A DNA stretch of 64,000 bases from an uncultured Candidatus Pelagibacter sp. (GCA_913030805.1 CAJWDL010000002.1:62001-126000); one strand, 5' to 3'. Shown: positions 45,457 to 55,038, numbered from the stretch's first letter. Made by a program: numbers and translations. Notes: a model not told the origin generated them from the letters alone.

Positions 45457-46497
45457 TTATGCTAATGACTCCCTTCTATACATTTCTAAATTACTTTCAA
45501 ATTCGCTTAATCGTTTCCATATACTTCTAAGCTCAGTAATTGTTGTCCAATTGTGTAAGAATAAAGCGAAACCTCCATGAACTCGTGAAAAAGCATTAGA
45601 AACCTGCACCATAACCCCAAGTGTGATTAATCCTGTAAATAAACCTGGACCCATTATTAAATATGGTGCAATAATCATAAACTGATCATAAGACGTCATC
45701 CATCCATCAAAATAACCGTAATGAAGATAAAGTCTATGATAGTTAAATCTAATACCAGTAAATAATTCCAGTAAAGTTTCTGTTTGAGCATAATTTTTCT
45801 TATCATCTTCGCCAAGAACAAGATCCTTTCTAAAGGCAGCCTCTACTCTTTGATTTTTGTATTCTAAACCGGGCAATTTAATTCCAACAAACCAAGATAT
45901 AACAATTCCACCTAATGAAATGATCAAAGTAAACCAAACTAACGAACCTTCTATATCCTTTAATATTGGAATATCTACTTTAGCACTTAAAGTCCAAAGA
46001 ATTGGAATAAATGCAATCAATGTCATAAGTGCTCTGATGACTTGAAGACCTAGTGACTCAATTATCCTTGCAAATCTATTGCAATCTTCTTGTATTCTTT
46101 GACTAGCTCCTTCTATTTCGCTTTCAACGGCTTGCCACTTAGGAATATAATTAAAGGTCATTGCCTCTCTCCATCTTAATCCGTAAATACGAGTAAACCA
46201 TCCAGTAAAGATTGCTAAGAAAATGTAAGGAAATGCAATAACCACAAAAGAAAGATCTCCCTCAAAACCATTTAAAATATAATCTAGAGAAATTAACTGA
46301 CTAAAAAAAAGTTCTATTCCTTCCTGGGGTTTGTCAACATAGTCACCTGCGTTTTGTAAAAGATCATAAAATTTTCCGTACCAGGTATTGATGGCAACAG
46401 TCATTTGAACTTGAAACCAAAGTGATGCAATTAAAAGGAACAAGCCACCCCAAGACCATAGTCTCCATTTTTTTTCTAGGAAAAAACTTTTTAACAT
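45457..46497 (-). CDS. SbmA/BacA-like inner-membrane peptide transporter
   Basis: 346 residues. WRLWSWGGLFLLIASLWFQVQMTVAINTWYGKFYDLLQNA, GLRWREAMTFNYIPKW, EGASQRIQEDCNRFARI (the family's ASQRIQeDt motif) and FRYNHYRLYLHYGYFDGW are SbmA/BacA signatures; about six membrane segments. It is shorter than E. coli SbmA (406). SbmA and BacA import peptides, and BacA relatives are tied to very-long-chain fatty acid lipid A modification. Codon use is less AT-biased than the core genes. Confidence 0.93.
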   Translation of the reverse strand: MLKSFFLEKKWRLWSWGGLFLLIASLWFQVQMTVAINTWYGKFYDLLQNAGDYVDKPQEGIELFFSQLISLDYILNGFEGDLSFVVIAFPYIFLAIFTGWFTRIYGLRWREAMTFNYIPKWQAVESEIEGASQRIQEDCNRFARIIESLGLQVIRALMTLIAFIPILWTLSAKVDIPILKDIEGSLVWFTLIISLGGIVISWFVGIKLPGLEYKNQRVEAAFRKDLVLGEDDKKNYAQTETLLELFTGIRFNYHRLYLHYGYFDGWMTSYDQFMIIAPYLIMGPGLFTGLITLGVMVQVSNAFSRVHGGFALFLHNWTTITELRSIWKRLSEFESNLEMYRRESLA

Positions 46498-46511
46498 TTA
46501 TTTAATGGTCA

Positions 46512-46796
46512 TTAATTTTTAAGAAAGTTATCGGCGTAAGACTTTTTGACTATTTTACTCTTTTGAGGTTCAATTATATGATATTCGATGTTATTTTCTT
46601 TAGCGAAATTAATGGCTAATTCTTTGGAATCAAACTCTAGTTTCACTTCACTCATGGTATCAGTTGATGTCTCCCAGCCCATCAAAGGATTTATTCCAGT
46701 ATCTTGAGTTTCAAATTCTAAAATCCATTTTTTTGCATTTCCTTTACCTGATTGCATTGCAGACTTTGTAGGAATATATATTTTAGCTTTTTTCAT
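46512..46796 (-). CDS. ETC complex I subunit-like protein (NDUFS4 family)
   Basis: 94 residues: KAKIYIPTKSAMQSGKGNAKKWILEFETQDTGINPLMGWETSTDTMSEVKLEFDSKELAINFAKENNIEYHII is the NDUFS4/18-kDa subunit pattern (kWxlefe...plMGWtsS.D...q.l.F.s.eeAi.fA...g..y.v). It is an alphaproteobacterial accessory subunit of NADH dehydrogenase, absent from E. coli. It lies 8 bp beyond tRNA-Pro, an order known in Alphaproteobacteria. Confidence 0.95.
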   Translation of the reverse strand: MKKAKIYIPTKSAMQSGKGNAKKWILEFETQDTGINPLMGWETSTDTMSEVKLEFDSKELAINFAKENNIEYHIIEPQKSKIVKKSYADNFLKN

Positions 46797-46804
46797 AAAT
46801 TTAA

Positions 46805-46881
<77 letters not shown>

Positions 46882-47240
46882 ATTGCTTAGTTTTATAGGT
46901 TATGCAGGCCTTTTTATCAATTGAAAGATGTTTGAATGTTTCTATTTGTGAATATTTGTAGATCAATTCTCATACCTATCTCATACCTGGTACTTTTTTT
47001 TGCACCTAGAATTAATCTTAAATAGTTTATTAAAGCTTATTGTGTACAATTAATTTGATAAGAGAAGCGGTGGAAATTTTTTTAGCGATACCAATCCCAA
47101 AGCCGAACGCCACCAGTGCTGCAATTGAAACAGAATATCTCCTTCACGTTTTAATGATGCAATAAAGTAGCTCCTTATTTCAGTGGCCAAATGTTTTTGG
47201 AACATTCTCGGCAAACTGAAGTACCACAATGCTGCTTAGT

Positions 47241-47294
47241 TTATTGAGTAGACCACCAAGACATAAACAGTAAAAATACGATTGCTATCTCCAT
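47241..47294 (-). CDS. Possible 17-residue membrane peptide with strong ribosome-binding site
   Basis: Reverse strand: AAAGGAGATATTATT then ATG, encoding MEIAIVFLLFMSWWSTQ. The AGGAG box, 7-8 nt from the start, is stronger than for most genes of this window, and the peptide is a single short hydrophobic helix. Very small proteins of this kind exist as oxidase or transporter subunits, but the frame may simply be the start of a gene truncated by decay. Confidence 0.3.
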   Translation of the reverse strand: MEIAIVFLLFMSWWSTQ

Positions 47295-47346
47295 AATAAT
47301 ATCTCCTTTCTTTTTTTTATATTATTTATTCTATCAAATCAGATGA

Positions 47347-47544
47347 AATTGGATAGATAATGTTGAGTGTATTAATAAGCGACAATTATTAGAAACAATA
47401 GATCCGAATAAAGGAACGGAAAGTGCATTGCTTGAATATCTGTTAAAAAAAGATCAGAATTCTCATTTATTGGTTGGCACTTGGCGAAATGCCGCATGGG
47501 CAATTCGATCTTCACTCAAAAGAGCAATCAACTTTATTACTTAA
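47347..47544 (+). pseudogene. Unidentified gene remnant
   Basis: An open frame of 65 codons without an ATG/GTG near its start, ...NKRQLLETIDPNKGTESALLEYLLKKDQ and SHLLVGTWRNAAWAIRSSLKRAINFIT. The translated sequence looks like real protein with an acid/base balance and complex composition; downstream, another frame gives a plausible C-terminus ending before 47649. No family recognised. Confidence 0.35.
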
Positions 47545-47648
47545 TAAATATTGGAAAATACCATCAAAATAAATCAAAGAATCGGTAGTTTTTGAAAGAT
47601 TTTGATAAAATAATTGAAAAATATATCTCCGATGATAATAAAAACTAA

Positions 47649-48284
47649 ATGATTCTACAATGTAAAAATTGTCTAAAAAGATTTACAGTAAAAGACAGCG
47701 ATATACCTAGTAGAGGAAGAACTGTCCAATGTGGCAATTGTTCTACACAATGGCTCCAGTTTCCTATTCAATCCGCAGTTACAACTGACAATTTAAACAT
47801 AGAAAAAAAATCTTCCAAGATTTCTCCTTCGATTGCAGCTGATAATTTAAAAGTAGAGGATGATTCAAGCGAAGACCTATCAAAAGATGAATTCATGGCT
47901 TCGGATGGCAAAAATTATAAATTTCTTGGAAGTCAGTGGGCCGAAATGTTACCTTCTGGTAAATTCGGAAGATTGGCTAGAAAAAATATTTCAAAAGAAC
48001 TAAACAAATTAGCTGGTAGAAAACAGGTTAAAAAAAATAAGACAGTTCAAAAATCAAATCAATCAGTTAATCAATATCAGGAAAAACAAGATAATGGGAT
48101 GGGAATATTTAGTTTTTTGATGGTTTCTGTTATTTCTGTTGCTGGAATGATATTACTTTTAGATACTTTCAAACATCAATTAATTTCTCTCTTTCCTAAT
48201 TTAGACAATTACTTAGTTTATATTTTTGAAACCTTAAACAATATTTATATTATTATAAAAGATCTTTTTAATAACTACAAATAA
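47649..48284 (+). CDS. Zinc-ribbon (MJ0042) membrane protein
   Basis: 211 residues. The N-terminus MILQCKNCLKRFTVKDSDIPSRGRTVQCGNCSTQWLQF is an MJ0042-type zinc ribbon with two CxxC pairs. A low-complexity Ser/Asp/Lys-rich linker follows, then one membrane helix (MGIFSFLMVSVISVAGMILLLDTF, about residues 150-172) and a short tail. Such proteins occur widely in Alphaproteobacteria, often beside cell-division genes; their function is unknown. It abuts nhaA with no gap. Confidence 0.85.
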   Translation: MILQCKNCLKRFTVKDSDIPSRGRTVQCGNCSTQWLQFPIQSAVTTDNLNIEKKSSKISPSIAADNLKVEDDSSEDLSKDEFMASDGKNYKFLGSQWAEMLPSGKFGRLARKNISKELNKLAGRKQVKKNKTVQKSNQSVNQYQEKQDNGMGIFSFLMVSVISVAGMILLLDTFKHQLISLFPNLDNYLVYIFETLNNIYIIIKDLFNNYK

Positions 48285-49469
48285 ATGATTAGATACATAA
48301 CCGCTCCTTTTAGATGGTTTTTTAAATTAGAAGCTGCAAGTGGTTTGGTTTTACTTATAGCAGCAACTATTGCTCTGATTCTAAGTAATTCAGATTTGAG
48401 TGGACATTACTTTGGTATATTAAAAACTCACATATCGATTGGTACTCAAAATTTTGCTTTAGATTTAAGTGTTCTTCATTGGATTAATGACGTATTGATG
48501 TGTGTTTTTTTCTTTGTTGTCACTTTGGAAATTAAAAGAGAATTTATTCATGGTGAGCTTTCAAAACCTAAACAAGCCTCATTACCAATAATCGGTGCTA
48601 TAGGCGGTATGGCTGTGCCAGCGCTTATTTATGTAATAATCAACTTTGAAACTGGTAATACACTTAAAGGCTGGGCAATACCATCGGCGACTGATATTGC
48701 TTTTTCAATTGGCGTATTGTCATTATTAGGCAAGCGAGTTCCAGTTTCTTTAAAAGTTTTTTTATTGGCTTTGGCAATAATTGATGACTTGGGTGCAATT
48801 ATAATTATAGCCTTCTTTTATTCAACTGAACTTCAATATGTATATTTAATTTTAATGATGGGTTCTTTTTTAACTCTGCTCATTATTAATAAATCTGGAG
48901 TGAAAAAATTCCTACCCTACCTGTTAATTGGACTCTTCCTCTGGGATTTTACCCATGAATCTGGAATTCATTCAACAATATCAGGAGTTCTCTTAGCTCT
49001 CACTATACCCCATCGTGTTCATGAAAAAGACTTTTCACTATTATTAAAATTGGAACATTTTCTATCACCCTATGTTGCCTTTGGAATTATGCCTCTGTTT
49101 GCTTTAGCGAACGCAGGTGTTTCACTTGATGGACTCTCAATGAACTCCTTGTTGGCACCTGTTCCTTTGGGAATTTTATGTGGATTATTTTTTGGAAAAC
49201 AAATTGGAGTATTTCTATTTTCTTACCTATCTATAAAATTTAAATTTGCAGAAATGCCTTCAAATTCAAATTGGCTTAAATTTTATGGAGTTGGTATTTT
49301 GACAGGTATAGGATTTACTATGAGCTTATTTGTTGGAAATCTAGCTTTTGCTGAAAACAATCAGTATATGGATGGAGTAAAAATTGGTGTTTTATCCGGA
49401 TCAATGTTATCAGCTTTTATTGGATATTTATTACTATTGTTAGTTACAGCTAATAAGAAAAAGAAATAG
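48285..49469 (+). CDS. nhaA: Na+/H+ antiporter NhaA
   Basis: 394 residues with about 12 membrane segments. ASGLVLLIAATIALILSNS at the N-terminus, VFFFVVTLEIKREFIHGELS, SATDIAFSIGVL and ALAIIDDLGAIIIIAFFY (the paired Asp ion site, near residue 165) identify NhaA; GIGFTMSLFVGNLAF closes the fold. It exchanges cytoplasmic Na+ for protons, suited to a marine cell. Confidence 0.97.
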   Translation: MIRYITAPFRWFFKLEAASGLVLLIAATIALILSNSDLSGHYFGILKTHISIGTQNFALDLSVLHWINDVLMCVFFFVVTLEIKREFIHGELSKPKQASLPIIGAIGGMAVPALIYVIINFETGNTLKGWAIPSATDIAFSIGVLSLLGKRVPVSLKVFLLALAIIDDLGAIIIIAFFYSTELQYVYLILMMGSFLTLLIINKSGVKKFLPYLLIGLFLWDFTHESGIHSTISGVLLALTIPHRVHEKDFSLLLKLEHFLSPYVAFGIMPLFALANAGVSLDGLSMNSLLAPVPLGILCGLFFGKQIGVFLFSYLSIKFKFAEMPSNSNWLKFYGVGILTGIGFTMSLFVGNLAFAENNQYMDGVKIGVLSGSMLSAFIGYLLLLLVTANKKKK

Positions 49470-49482
49470 AAAAAGCTTCAGA

Positions 49483-50373
49483 TTAAATTCCATTATTATT
49501 TAAAACAATATTTTTTATATATTTTCTGAGATCAGTTTTACCAAAATATTTATAAACTTTATTAGATAGATTCATATTTGTTAATGCTGATGCATATCTT
49601 TCCCCAGGTCTTTTTGGCAAATATCTGATTTTTGTTCCAAACATTTTAGCCACATCTAAGATTGAATAGCTTTTATGGTTCGCAATACTATAATGCCTAC
49701 AAAGATTTTTTTTCCAGGCTTGATAACAAATTTCAACAGTATCATAAATATGAGTAAACCTTCTAGTCTGGTTACCTGGCTTTACAATTGGTAAAGGTTT
49801 TTTTGTTTTATAATGATTTTCGAAAATTCCTATTACTGTTGCCATTTCACCTTTGCTTATCTGGCTTGGCCCATAAACATTATAAAAATAAATTACTTCA
49901 TATTTAAAGTTAAACCATTTCTTTAAATTTTCTAATAATTCTAAATTTTTTGCTTTTGTAAAAGCATAAGGAGACAAGTTTTTATCACTTCCCTTGTTTC
50001 CCAATGACGCTGATGTAGCAGAATAAATAAGTTTGATTTTATTTTTTAAACAATAGTTAAAAACAGCATTACTTCCGACAGAATTTGAATTGATACATTC
50101 GTTCATTTTTGGAAAACTTTGATAAATCCTAGCAAATTCACCAAAATGAAAAATGGAATTGATACCTTTGGTATTTTTTAGAATCCGAGAAATGTCTATT
50201 GTATCTGCTTTTATATAATTTACTCTATTATTTTTGATATGATTTTTTTTTGAACCCGAAGAATAATTATCAATACTAATTATCTTATATTTTGTTTTTT
50301 TTAATAATAAATTAATTAAATTAGTACCTACAAAGCCCGCACCTCCTGTAATAACAATTTTATTTTTTTTCAT
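49483..50373 (-). CDS. NAD-dependent nucleotide-sugar epimerase (GalE-like SDR)
   Basis: 296 residues. IVITGGAGFVGTNLINLLL binds NAD, IYSATSASLGN and LSPYAFTKAKNLELL supply the Ser/Tyr/Lys catalytic set, and IVKPGNQTRRFTHIYDTVEICYQA the RxFxHxxD motif of UDP-glucose 4-epimerase and relatives. It is shorter than GalE (338). It acts on UDP- or dTDP-sugars for envelope glycans; specificity is not readable. Last gene of a reverse-strand cluster, 1 bp after the MBL-fold gene. Confidence 0.87.
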   Translation of the reverse strand: MKKNKIVITGGAGFVGTNLINLLLKKTKYKIISIDNYSSGSKKNHIKNNRVNYIKADTIDISRILKNTKGINSIFHFGEFARIYQSFPKMNECINSNSVGSNAVFNYCLKNKIKLIYSATSASLGNKGSDKNLSPYAFTKAKNLELLENLKKWFNFKYEVIYFYNVYGPSQISKGEMATVIGIFENHYKTKKPLPIVKPGNQTRRFTHIYDTVEICYQAWKKNLCRHYSIANHKSYSILDVAKMFGTKIRYLPKRPGERYASALTNMNLSNKVYKYFGKTDLRKYIKNIVLNNNGI

Positions 50374-50374
50374 T

Positions 50375-51145
50375 TCATAGTTGCATCTTTAATCCGTCAA
50401 ACGCCGGTTTTACATTGATTGGTAATTTTTGCAATAAAATATTATAATCCAGATCCGAATGTAAATTTGTCAAAATAGTATTCGCAGGTTTAATCTCTTT
50501 TAAAACATCAAGAACTTCATCAAGTGAAAAATGAGACGGATGAGGATTAAATCTCAAACAATCAATTATAAAATATTTTAAATTTTTTAATTTATTTAAG
50601 TTTGAATTTGAAAGTTCGTTACAATCACTAATGTATGCTGTATTAGCAAATATATATCCAATACTATTTATTTTTCCATGTCTCACTTTGATAGATCTAA
50701 ATTTAATTAACTCCTTTTTAGAACCTAAGGAAAAATTGCTTTTTAATTTATTAGCATTTAGTATTGCTGGATATTCAGTTCCATCATTAAAAAAATATGA
50801 AAAGTTATTTTTTAAATAAGATAAGGTTGTTTTATCAGCATAGATATTTAACTTTTTTTTATTTTTTAGAAAAAAAACCCTTAAATCATTAATTCCATGA
50901 GTCTGATCAGCATGTTTGTGTGTATACAAAACTGAAGAAATATTTTTTATTTTATTCCTTAACAATTGAGATCTAAGATCTGGTGAAGTATCGATTAAAA
51001 TATTGTTATTTCCTTTTGAAATAAGAACGGAACATCTTGTCCTGTAATTTTTTATATTTTTCTTATCACAAAAACCCCAATATCCGTCCGCCCTTGGTAC
51101 ACCCATAGAACTTCCACAACCTAAAAATGTTAGAAAAGTATTCAC
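50375..51145 (-). CDS. MBL-fold metallo-hydrolase (PhnP-like)
   Basis: 256 residues. TFLGCGSSMGVPRADGYWGFC, NILIDTSPDLRSQLL and LYTHKHADQTHGINDLRVFF (HxHxDxxHG metal site) give the PhnP-like metallo-beta-lactamase subgroup; ILTNLHSDLDYNIL closes the site. PhnP is a cyclic phosphodiesterase in phosphonate use, but this copy belongs to the metG-tatD neighbourhood conserved in Alphaproteobacteria and has no phn genes near it, so its substrate is uncertain. Coupled to tatD by 4 bp. Confidence 0.9.
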   Translation of the reverse strand: MNTFLTFLGCGSSMGVPRADGYWGFCDKKNIKNYRTRCSVLISKGNNNILIDTSPDLRSQLLRNKIKNISSVLYTHKHADQTHGINDLRVFFLKNKKKLNIYADKTTLSYLKNNFSYFFNDGTEYPAILNANKLKSNFSLGSKKELIKFRSIKVRHGKINSIGYIFANTAYISDCNELSNSNLNKLKNLKYFIIDCLRFNPHPSHFSLDEVLDVLKEIKPANTILTNLHSDLDYNILLQKLPINVKPAFDGLKMQL

Positions 51146-51912
51146 TGATTTAGTGAAAATAATTTATTAAAATTATTAGATGTATAAAATATTAAATCTT
51201 CATAAGAAATTTGTTTGATTTCTGCCAATTTTATAGCTGTATATTTTATAAATGAAGGCTCATTGGCAGATCCTCTCTTTGGCATTGGCGCAAGGTAAGG
51301 TGAATCAGTTTCAATAAGAAGTCTGTCAATAGGTACTAAGGATGCGGTTTTCTGTAATTCTTTACTTTTATTAAAAGTAATTATTCCACTTAAAGAGATG
51401 TATGCATCTAAACTAAGCATTTTTTCTAAAAAATCGGAAGATCCAGTAAAACAATGCATAAGAATTTTTGGATTCCTGGAAGAAAAATCTTTTAAAATAT
51501 TAAAAGTATCAATTTCAGCGTTTCTAGAATGAACTATTACAGGAAGATCAAGATCAATGGCCGCCTCAATATGTTCAATAAATTTCTTTTTTTGAATTAA
51601 TTTTTTGCTATTTTGGTAGTAAAAATCCAAGCCAGTTTCACCTATGCCAATAATTTTGTTACTTTCATTCCTGAGCGAAATTAGTTTTTTTTTGTCTACG
51701 TTAATATGATCCTTAGTTTCGTGAGGATGAATTCCTATACTTCCATATATATTTTTATATTTTAAAATTATTCTTTTAATCGTTTCAAAGCTTTGTAAAG
51801 TAGTAGAAATAGTCAACAAACATTCTACACCTGACAATTCTGCCCTATTTACAATTTCATCTAATTTCTCATATAGTGGCGAATGGTCTAAATGACAATG
51901 TGAATCAATCAT
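51142..51912 (-). CDS. tatD: TatD family metal-dependent DNase/hydrolase
   Basis: 256 residues, TIM-barrel. IDSHCHLDHSPL, GIHPHE, GETGLDFYY, VIVHSRNA, HCFTGS and LIETDSPYLAP are the six metal and active-site motifs. TatD proteins are 3'-5' exonucleases and D-tyrosyl-tRNA deacylase-like. It overlaps metG by 4 bp in the conserved metG-tatD pair. Confidence 0.96.
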   Translation of the reverse strand: MIDSHCHLDHSPLYEKLDEIVNRAELSGVECLLTISTTLQSFETIKRIILKYKNIYGSIGIHPHETKDHINVDKKKLISLRNESNKIIGIGETGLDFYYQNSKKLIQKKKFIEHIEAAIDLDLPVIVHSRNAEIDTFNILKDFSSRNPKILMHCFTGSSDFLEKMLSLDAYISLSGIITFNKSKELQKTASLVPIDRLLIETDSPYLAPMPKRGSANEPSFIKYTAIKLAEIKQISYEDLIFYTSNNFNKLFSLNQ

Positions 51913-53450
51913 TCTTTATTATTAATCTTTTGAAAAAGTATTCCCTGATTTATTATTTTTGTTCCAGGCTTATTTATATGATGATCGGTGATACTGCTAA
52001 GTTTTAAACTTTTTGTGTTTAAACTTAAAGATGCAAGAGCTTTATTTGCCGAAAAAGGTATTACTGGCAATAACAAAATTGAAATTTTTCTTATTATTTC
52101 CAATGAAACATAAATTATTGTATTTAATCGTTTTTTATCTTCTTTTTTATTCCATGGAGCTTCATCATTAAAATATTTGTTTGCATTAGATGATTTATCA
52201 ATAATAAATTTAACATATTCATTAAGCTGTTGGTTATCCATTAAAGATCTAATCTTATCAATGTTGTTATTAAAAGAGTTTAAGATTTTTAAATCATCAG
52301 CATTAAAATCAATATCTTCTGGAACTGTATTTTTGCAGTTTTTTTCTATAAAAGAAAATGTTCTTTGACAAAAATTGCCATAATTGTTTGCTAAATCGCT
52401 GTTTATACAATTTTCTATATTTTTATCACTAATATTTCCATCGTTTCCAAGCGAAACTTCTTTTACAAGATAATATCGTAATTGATCTAGTCCATAAATT
52501 TTGATCACCTCAAGTGGATCAAGAATATTACCCTTTGATTTAGACATTTTTTCTTTATCCGATAAAATCCAACCATGTCCGTAAACCCTGTTGGGAGGTT
52601 TAATGTCTGCTGCCAGCAAGAAAGCCGGCCAATATATTGCATGAAATCTCAAGATATCTTTTCCAATAATATGCAAGGTTGCTGGCCAAAAACTTTTGAA
52701 TAATTTATCTTTAAGATTAGGATAATTTAATGCGCTTATATAGTTTGTAAGAGCATCTAGCCATACGTAAATTATATGTTTTTTATCATTTGGAACTTTT
52801 ATACCCCACGAAAAAGATTTCCTGCTAACGGATAAATCTTTTAATCCTCTTTTAACAAAACTTACAACTTCATTTTTTCTTGTGATAGGTAAAATAAATT
52901 TGGGATTTTTATTGTAAAACTCTAATAACCTGTCTTGAAGTGAAGATAGTTTAAAAAAAAATGATTCTTCTTCAACCCAATCTACTAAAGATCCTGAGAC
53001 TGTTGAAATTTTTTTGCCGTCTTTTTCAGCAATTTCATCTTCATTATAGTAAGCCTCGTCTGATACTGAATACCAGCCTTTATATTTAGATAAATATATA
53101 TATCCTTTTGATTCTAGCTTTTCCCAAAGAAACTGAACTGCTTTATGATGCCTTTCTTCTGTAGTTCTTATAAAATCATCATTAGAAAGATTCAAACTTT
53201 TGGTAAGATTTTTAAAAATTTTGCTAATGTTATCGCAAAAATCTTTTGGTTTTTTATTGTTTTTTTCTGCTGATTTTTGGATTTTTAATCCATGTTCATC
53301 CGTACCTGTTAGAAAAAAAACATTATAACCATCTAATCTTTTAAATCTTGCAAACACATCGGCAATGATGCTTGAATATGCATGGCCCATGTGGGGATTG
53401 CCGGACGGGTAATAAATTGGTGTAGTAATATAATAATTCTTATTATCCAT
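51909..53450 (-). CDS. metG: Methionyl-tRNA synthetase
   Basis: About 513 residues from the ATG at 53450; the track's start at 53456 is a TTG. TPIYYPSGNPHMGHAYSSI is the HIGH motif and EKMSKSKGNILDP the KMSKS motif. Between them, YKGWYSVSDEAYYNEDE has no zinc cysteines, so this is the short zinc-free MetRS type, and the C-terminal tRNA-binding domain is absent. It charges methionine for initiation and elongation. It overlaps holB. Confidence 0.97.
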   Translation of the reverse strand: MDNKNYYITTPIYYPSGNPHMGHAYSSIIADVFARFKRLDGYNVFFLTGTDEHGLKIQKSAEKNNKKPKDFCDNISKIFKNLTKSLNLSNDDFIRTTEERHHKAVQFLWEKLESKGYIYLSKYKGWYSVSDEAYYNEDEIAEKDGKKISTVSGSLVDWVEEESFFFKLSSLQDRLLEFYNKNPKFILPITRKNEVVSFVKRGLKDLSVSRKSFSWGIKVPNDKKHIIYVWLDALTNYISALNYPNLKDKLFKSFWPATLHIIGKDILRFHAIYWPAFLLAADIKPPNRVYGHGWILSDKEKMSKSKGNILDPLEVIKIYGLDQLRYYLVKEVSLGNDGNISDKNIENCINSDLANNYGNFCQRTFSFIEKNCKNTVPEDIDFNADDLKILNSFNNNIDKIRSLMDNQQLNEYVKFIIDKSSNANKYFNDEAPWNKKEDKKRLNTIIYVSLEIIRKISILLLPVIPFSANKALASLSLNTKSLKLSSITDHHINKPGTKIINQGILFQKINNKE

Positions 53451-54414
53451 GAACAATATTTTCTTTTATCTCATAAAAAGTATTATTCATATCAATATTA
53501 TATTTTCTAAAAGAATTTAAACTTTCTAAAACTTTAGAATAATTTAATGATATTTTGCTTTTATTATTACTTTTTTTAAGCTCTTGGAAAAAGAAAAGTT
53601 CGATAGTATTTTGTAATAAATTTAGATTAGTATTATTTTTATTCCTTAAAATATACTTCATCAAATTAGAAATTACATTAATTAAATTTGAATCACCCAC
53701 ATCAATAGCTGCTTCGTTAATTAGTTTAACAAGATTTAGAACGATTCCTGGAGAGTCGTAAAAACTCTTTATTTTTTCAAGTAAATTTATATCAATTTTT
53801 AAATCATAATATGTTAATAGATTTTCTAATATTTTCTGCCTTTCTTGATTTGAAAAAAAAATCTTAAATTCAATACATCTAGATTTCAAAGTTTCGACTA
53901 ATTTTATAGAAGAATTATGTATAATAATAACGAAAGTGTTTAAGTTATGTTCTTCAATAATTTTAAGTAACGCATTAACCGAATGTAAATTTAAATATTC
54001 CGCATTATCAATTAAAATAAATTTAATATTTTTTTCATAATTTGTTTTATTAAGATAATTAATCATATCCTTAACCTGCTTTATGCTTATAGATTGTTTA
54101 TCAACAAAGTTTTCGATTAAATAAAAATTGGGATGATATTGCTTATTAATTAGTCGAAAAGATCTATTTAGTGGATTGATTGTAAAATTCATAAAATCAT
54201 AAGAATAATCCTCTTTATTGCTTAAAATAGAATTAATAAAATGATATGCAAAAGTTGATTTTCCTAAACCGGGCTGTCCAGAAAGTAAAATATTATTAGT
54301 TAATAAATTATTTTTATATAATTTTGTAAATAAATTAAAATATTGTTCATAAGAAAATAGCTTTTCTTGCTTACCAGGCAAGAAATCTGTAGTAAAAATT
54401 TCTTTTTTTATCAT
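53443..54414 (-). CDS. holB: DNA polymerase III delta' subunit
   Basis: 323 residues. The P-loop NILLSGQPGLGKSTFAYHF (about residues 41-59), VKDMINYLNKTNYEKNIKFILIDNAEYLNLHSVNALLKIIEE and VIIIHNSSIKLVETLKSRCIEFKI (arginine finger SRC) identify the clamp-loader AAA+ subunit. The region between tmk and metG is the expected place in Alphaproteobacteria. It overlaps metG slightly. Confidence 0.92.
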   Translation of the reverse strand: MIKKEIFTTDFLPGKQEKLFSYEQYFNLFTKLYKNNLLTNNILLSGQPGLGKSTFAYHFINSILSNKEDYSYDFMNFTINPLNRSFRLINKQYHPNFYLIENFVDKQSISIKQVKDMINYLNKTNYEKNIKFILIDNAEYLNLHSVNALLKIIEEHNLNTFVIIIHNSSIKLVETLKSRCIEFKIFFSNQERQKILENLLTYYDLKIDINLLEKIKSFYDSPGIVLNLVKLINEAAIDVGDSNLINVISNLMKYILRNKNNTNLNLLQNTIELFFFQELKKSNNKSKISLNYSKVLESLNSFRKYNIDMNNTFYEIKENIVHG

Positions 54415-55038
54415 TTATTTTAATAATTTTTTAACTCGATTAAAAATAATATCCTGATTTATTTCGTATTTATTAGAAGAATTAATAACCATATATTTTG
54501 ATTTATTTTTATTACAAATCTTTAGAAAACCGTTTTGGACTCTTTTATAAAATGATTTTTTAAATTTATCATATCTGTTGATTGTTTTTTTATTAGATAT
54601 CCTTGATTTTAGTTTATTAACATTCAAAAACATCAAAAATGTATAATCAGGTTTAATTGTTCCAATTATTTCTTTATTAATATAATTAATGAAACGTTTT
54701 TTAACGCCTAAACCATAATGCTGATAAGCTAAAGTTGAATCTGTAAATCGATCACAAATAATTATTTTTTTTTTATGAAATGGTTTTATTTTTCTTAAAA
54801 AATTCTCATTTCTTGCTGCAAGATATAAAAGTGTGTCAGTGAGCGAATTAAATCCTTTGTTTTCTCTTTTCAGTAAGAAGCTTCTAATATGTTCTGCATT
54901 TTTTGAGCCGCCAGGTTCACGTAAATAAACACAAGGAATTTTTAGAGATTTTAGTTTTTTTATCAAAGAGAGTGAATGAGAAGATTTGCCAGAACCTTCT
55001 ATTCCTTCAAAAACTATAAAAAAAGATTTTTTATACAT
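54415..55038 (-). CDS. tmk: Thymidylate kinase
   Basis: About 207 residues from the ATG at 55038; the track start at 55050 is a TTG. FIVFEGIEGSGKSSHSLSLI is the P-loop, REPGGS and DRFTDSTLAYQHYG (the DRY/H-type motif) the nucleotide site. It makes dTDP for DNA synthesis. It overlaps dacC at its start by 8 bp and holB follows with no spacing. Confidence 0.95.
   Translation of the reverse strand: MYKKSFFIVFEGIEGSGKSSHSLSLIKKLKSLKIPCVYLREPGGSKNAEHIRSFLLKRENKGFNSLTDTLLYLAARNENFLRKIKPFHKKKIIICDRFTDSTLAYQHYGLGVKKRFINYINKEIIGTIKPDYTFLMFLNVNKLKSRISNKKTINRYDKFKKSFYKRVQNGFLKICNKNKSKYMVINSSNKYEINQDIIFNRVKKLLK

Larger units (their letters stand above)
46882..47648. other. Low-coding, decaying segment between tRNA-Pro and the zinc-ribbon gene
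   Basis: 767 bp with no track ORF. It is less AT-rich than its surroundings and contains fragments of open reading frame: reverse strand ...VSIAALVAFGFGIGIAKKISTASLIKL (about 47030-47135, no ATG), a forward 65-codon frame without a start (47347-47544), and the tail FDKIIEKYISDDNKN just before the next gene. It looks like the remains of one or more lost genes. Confidence 0.55.

Noticed and set aside
50375-51145. Phosphonate-pathway phnP
   Set aside because: No other phn genes nearby and the metG-tatD context is general, so no gene symbol is given.
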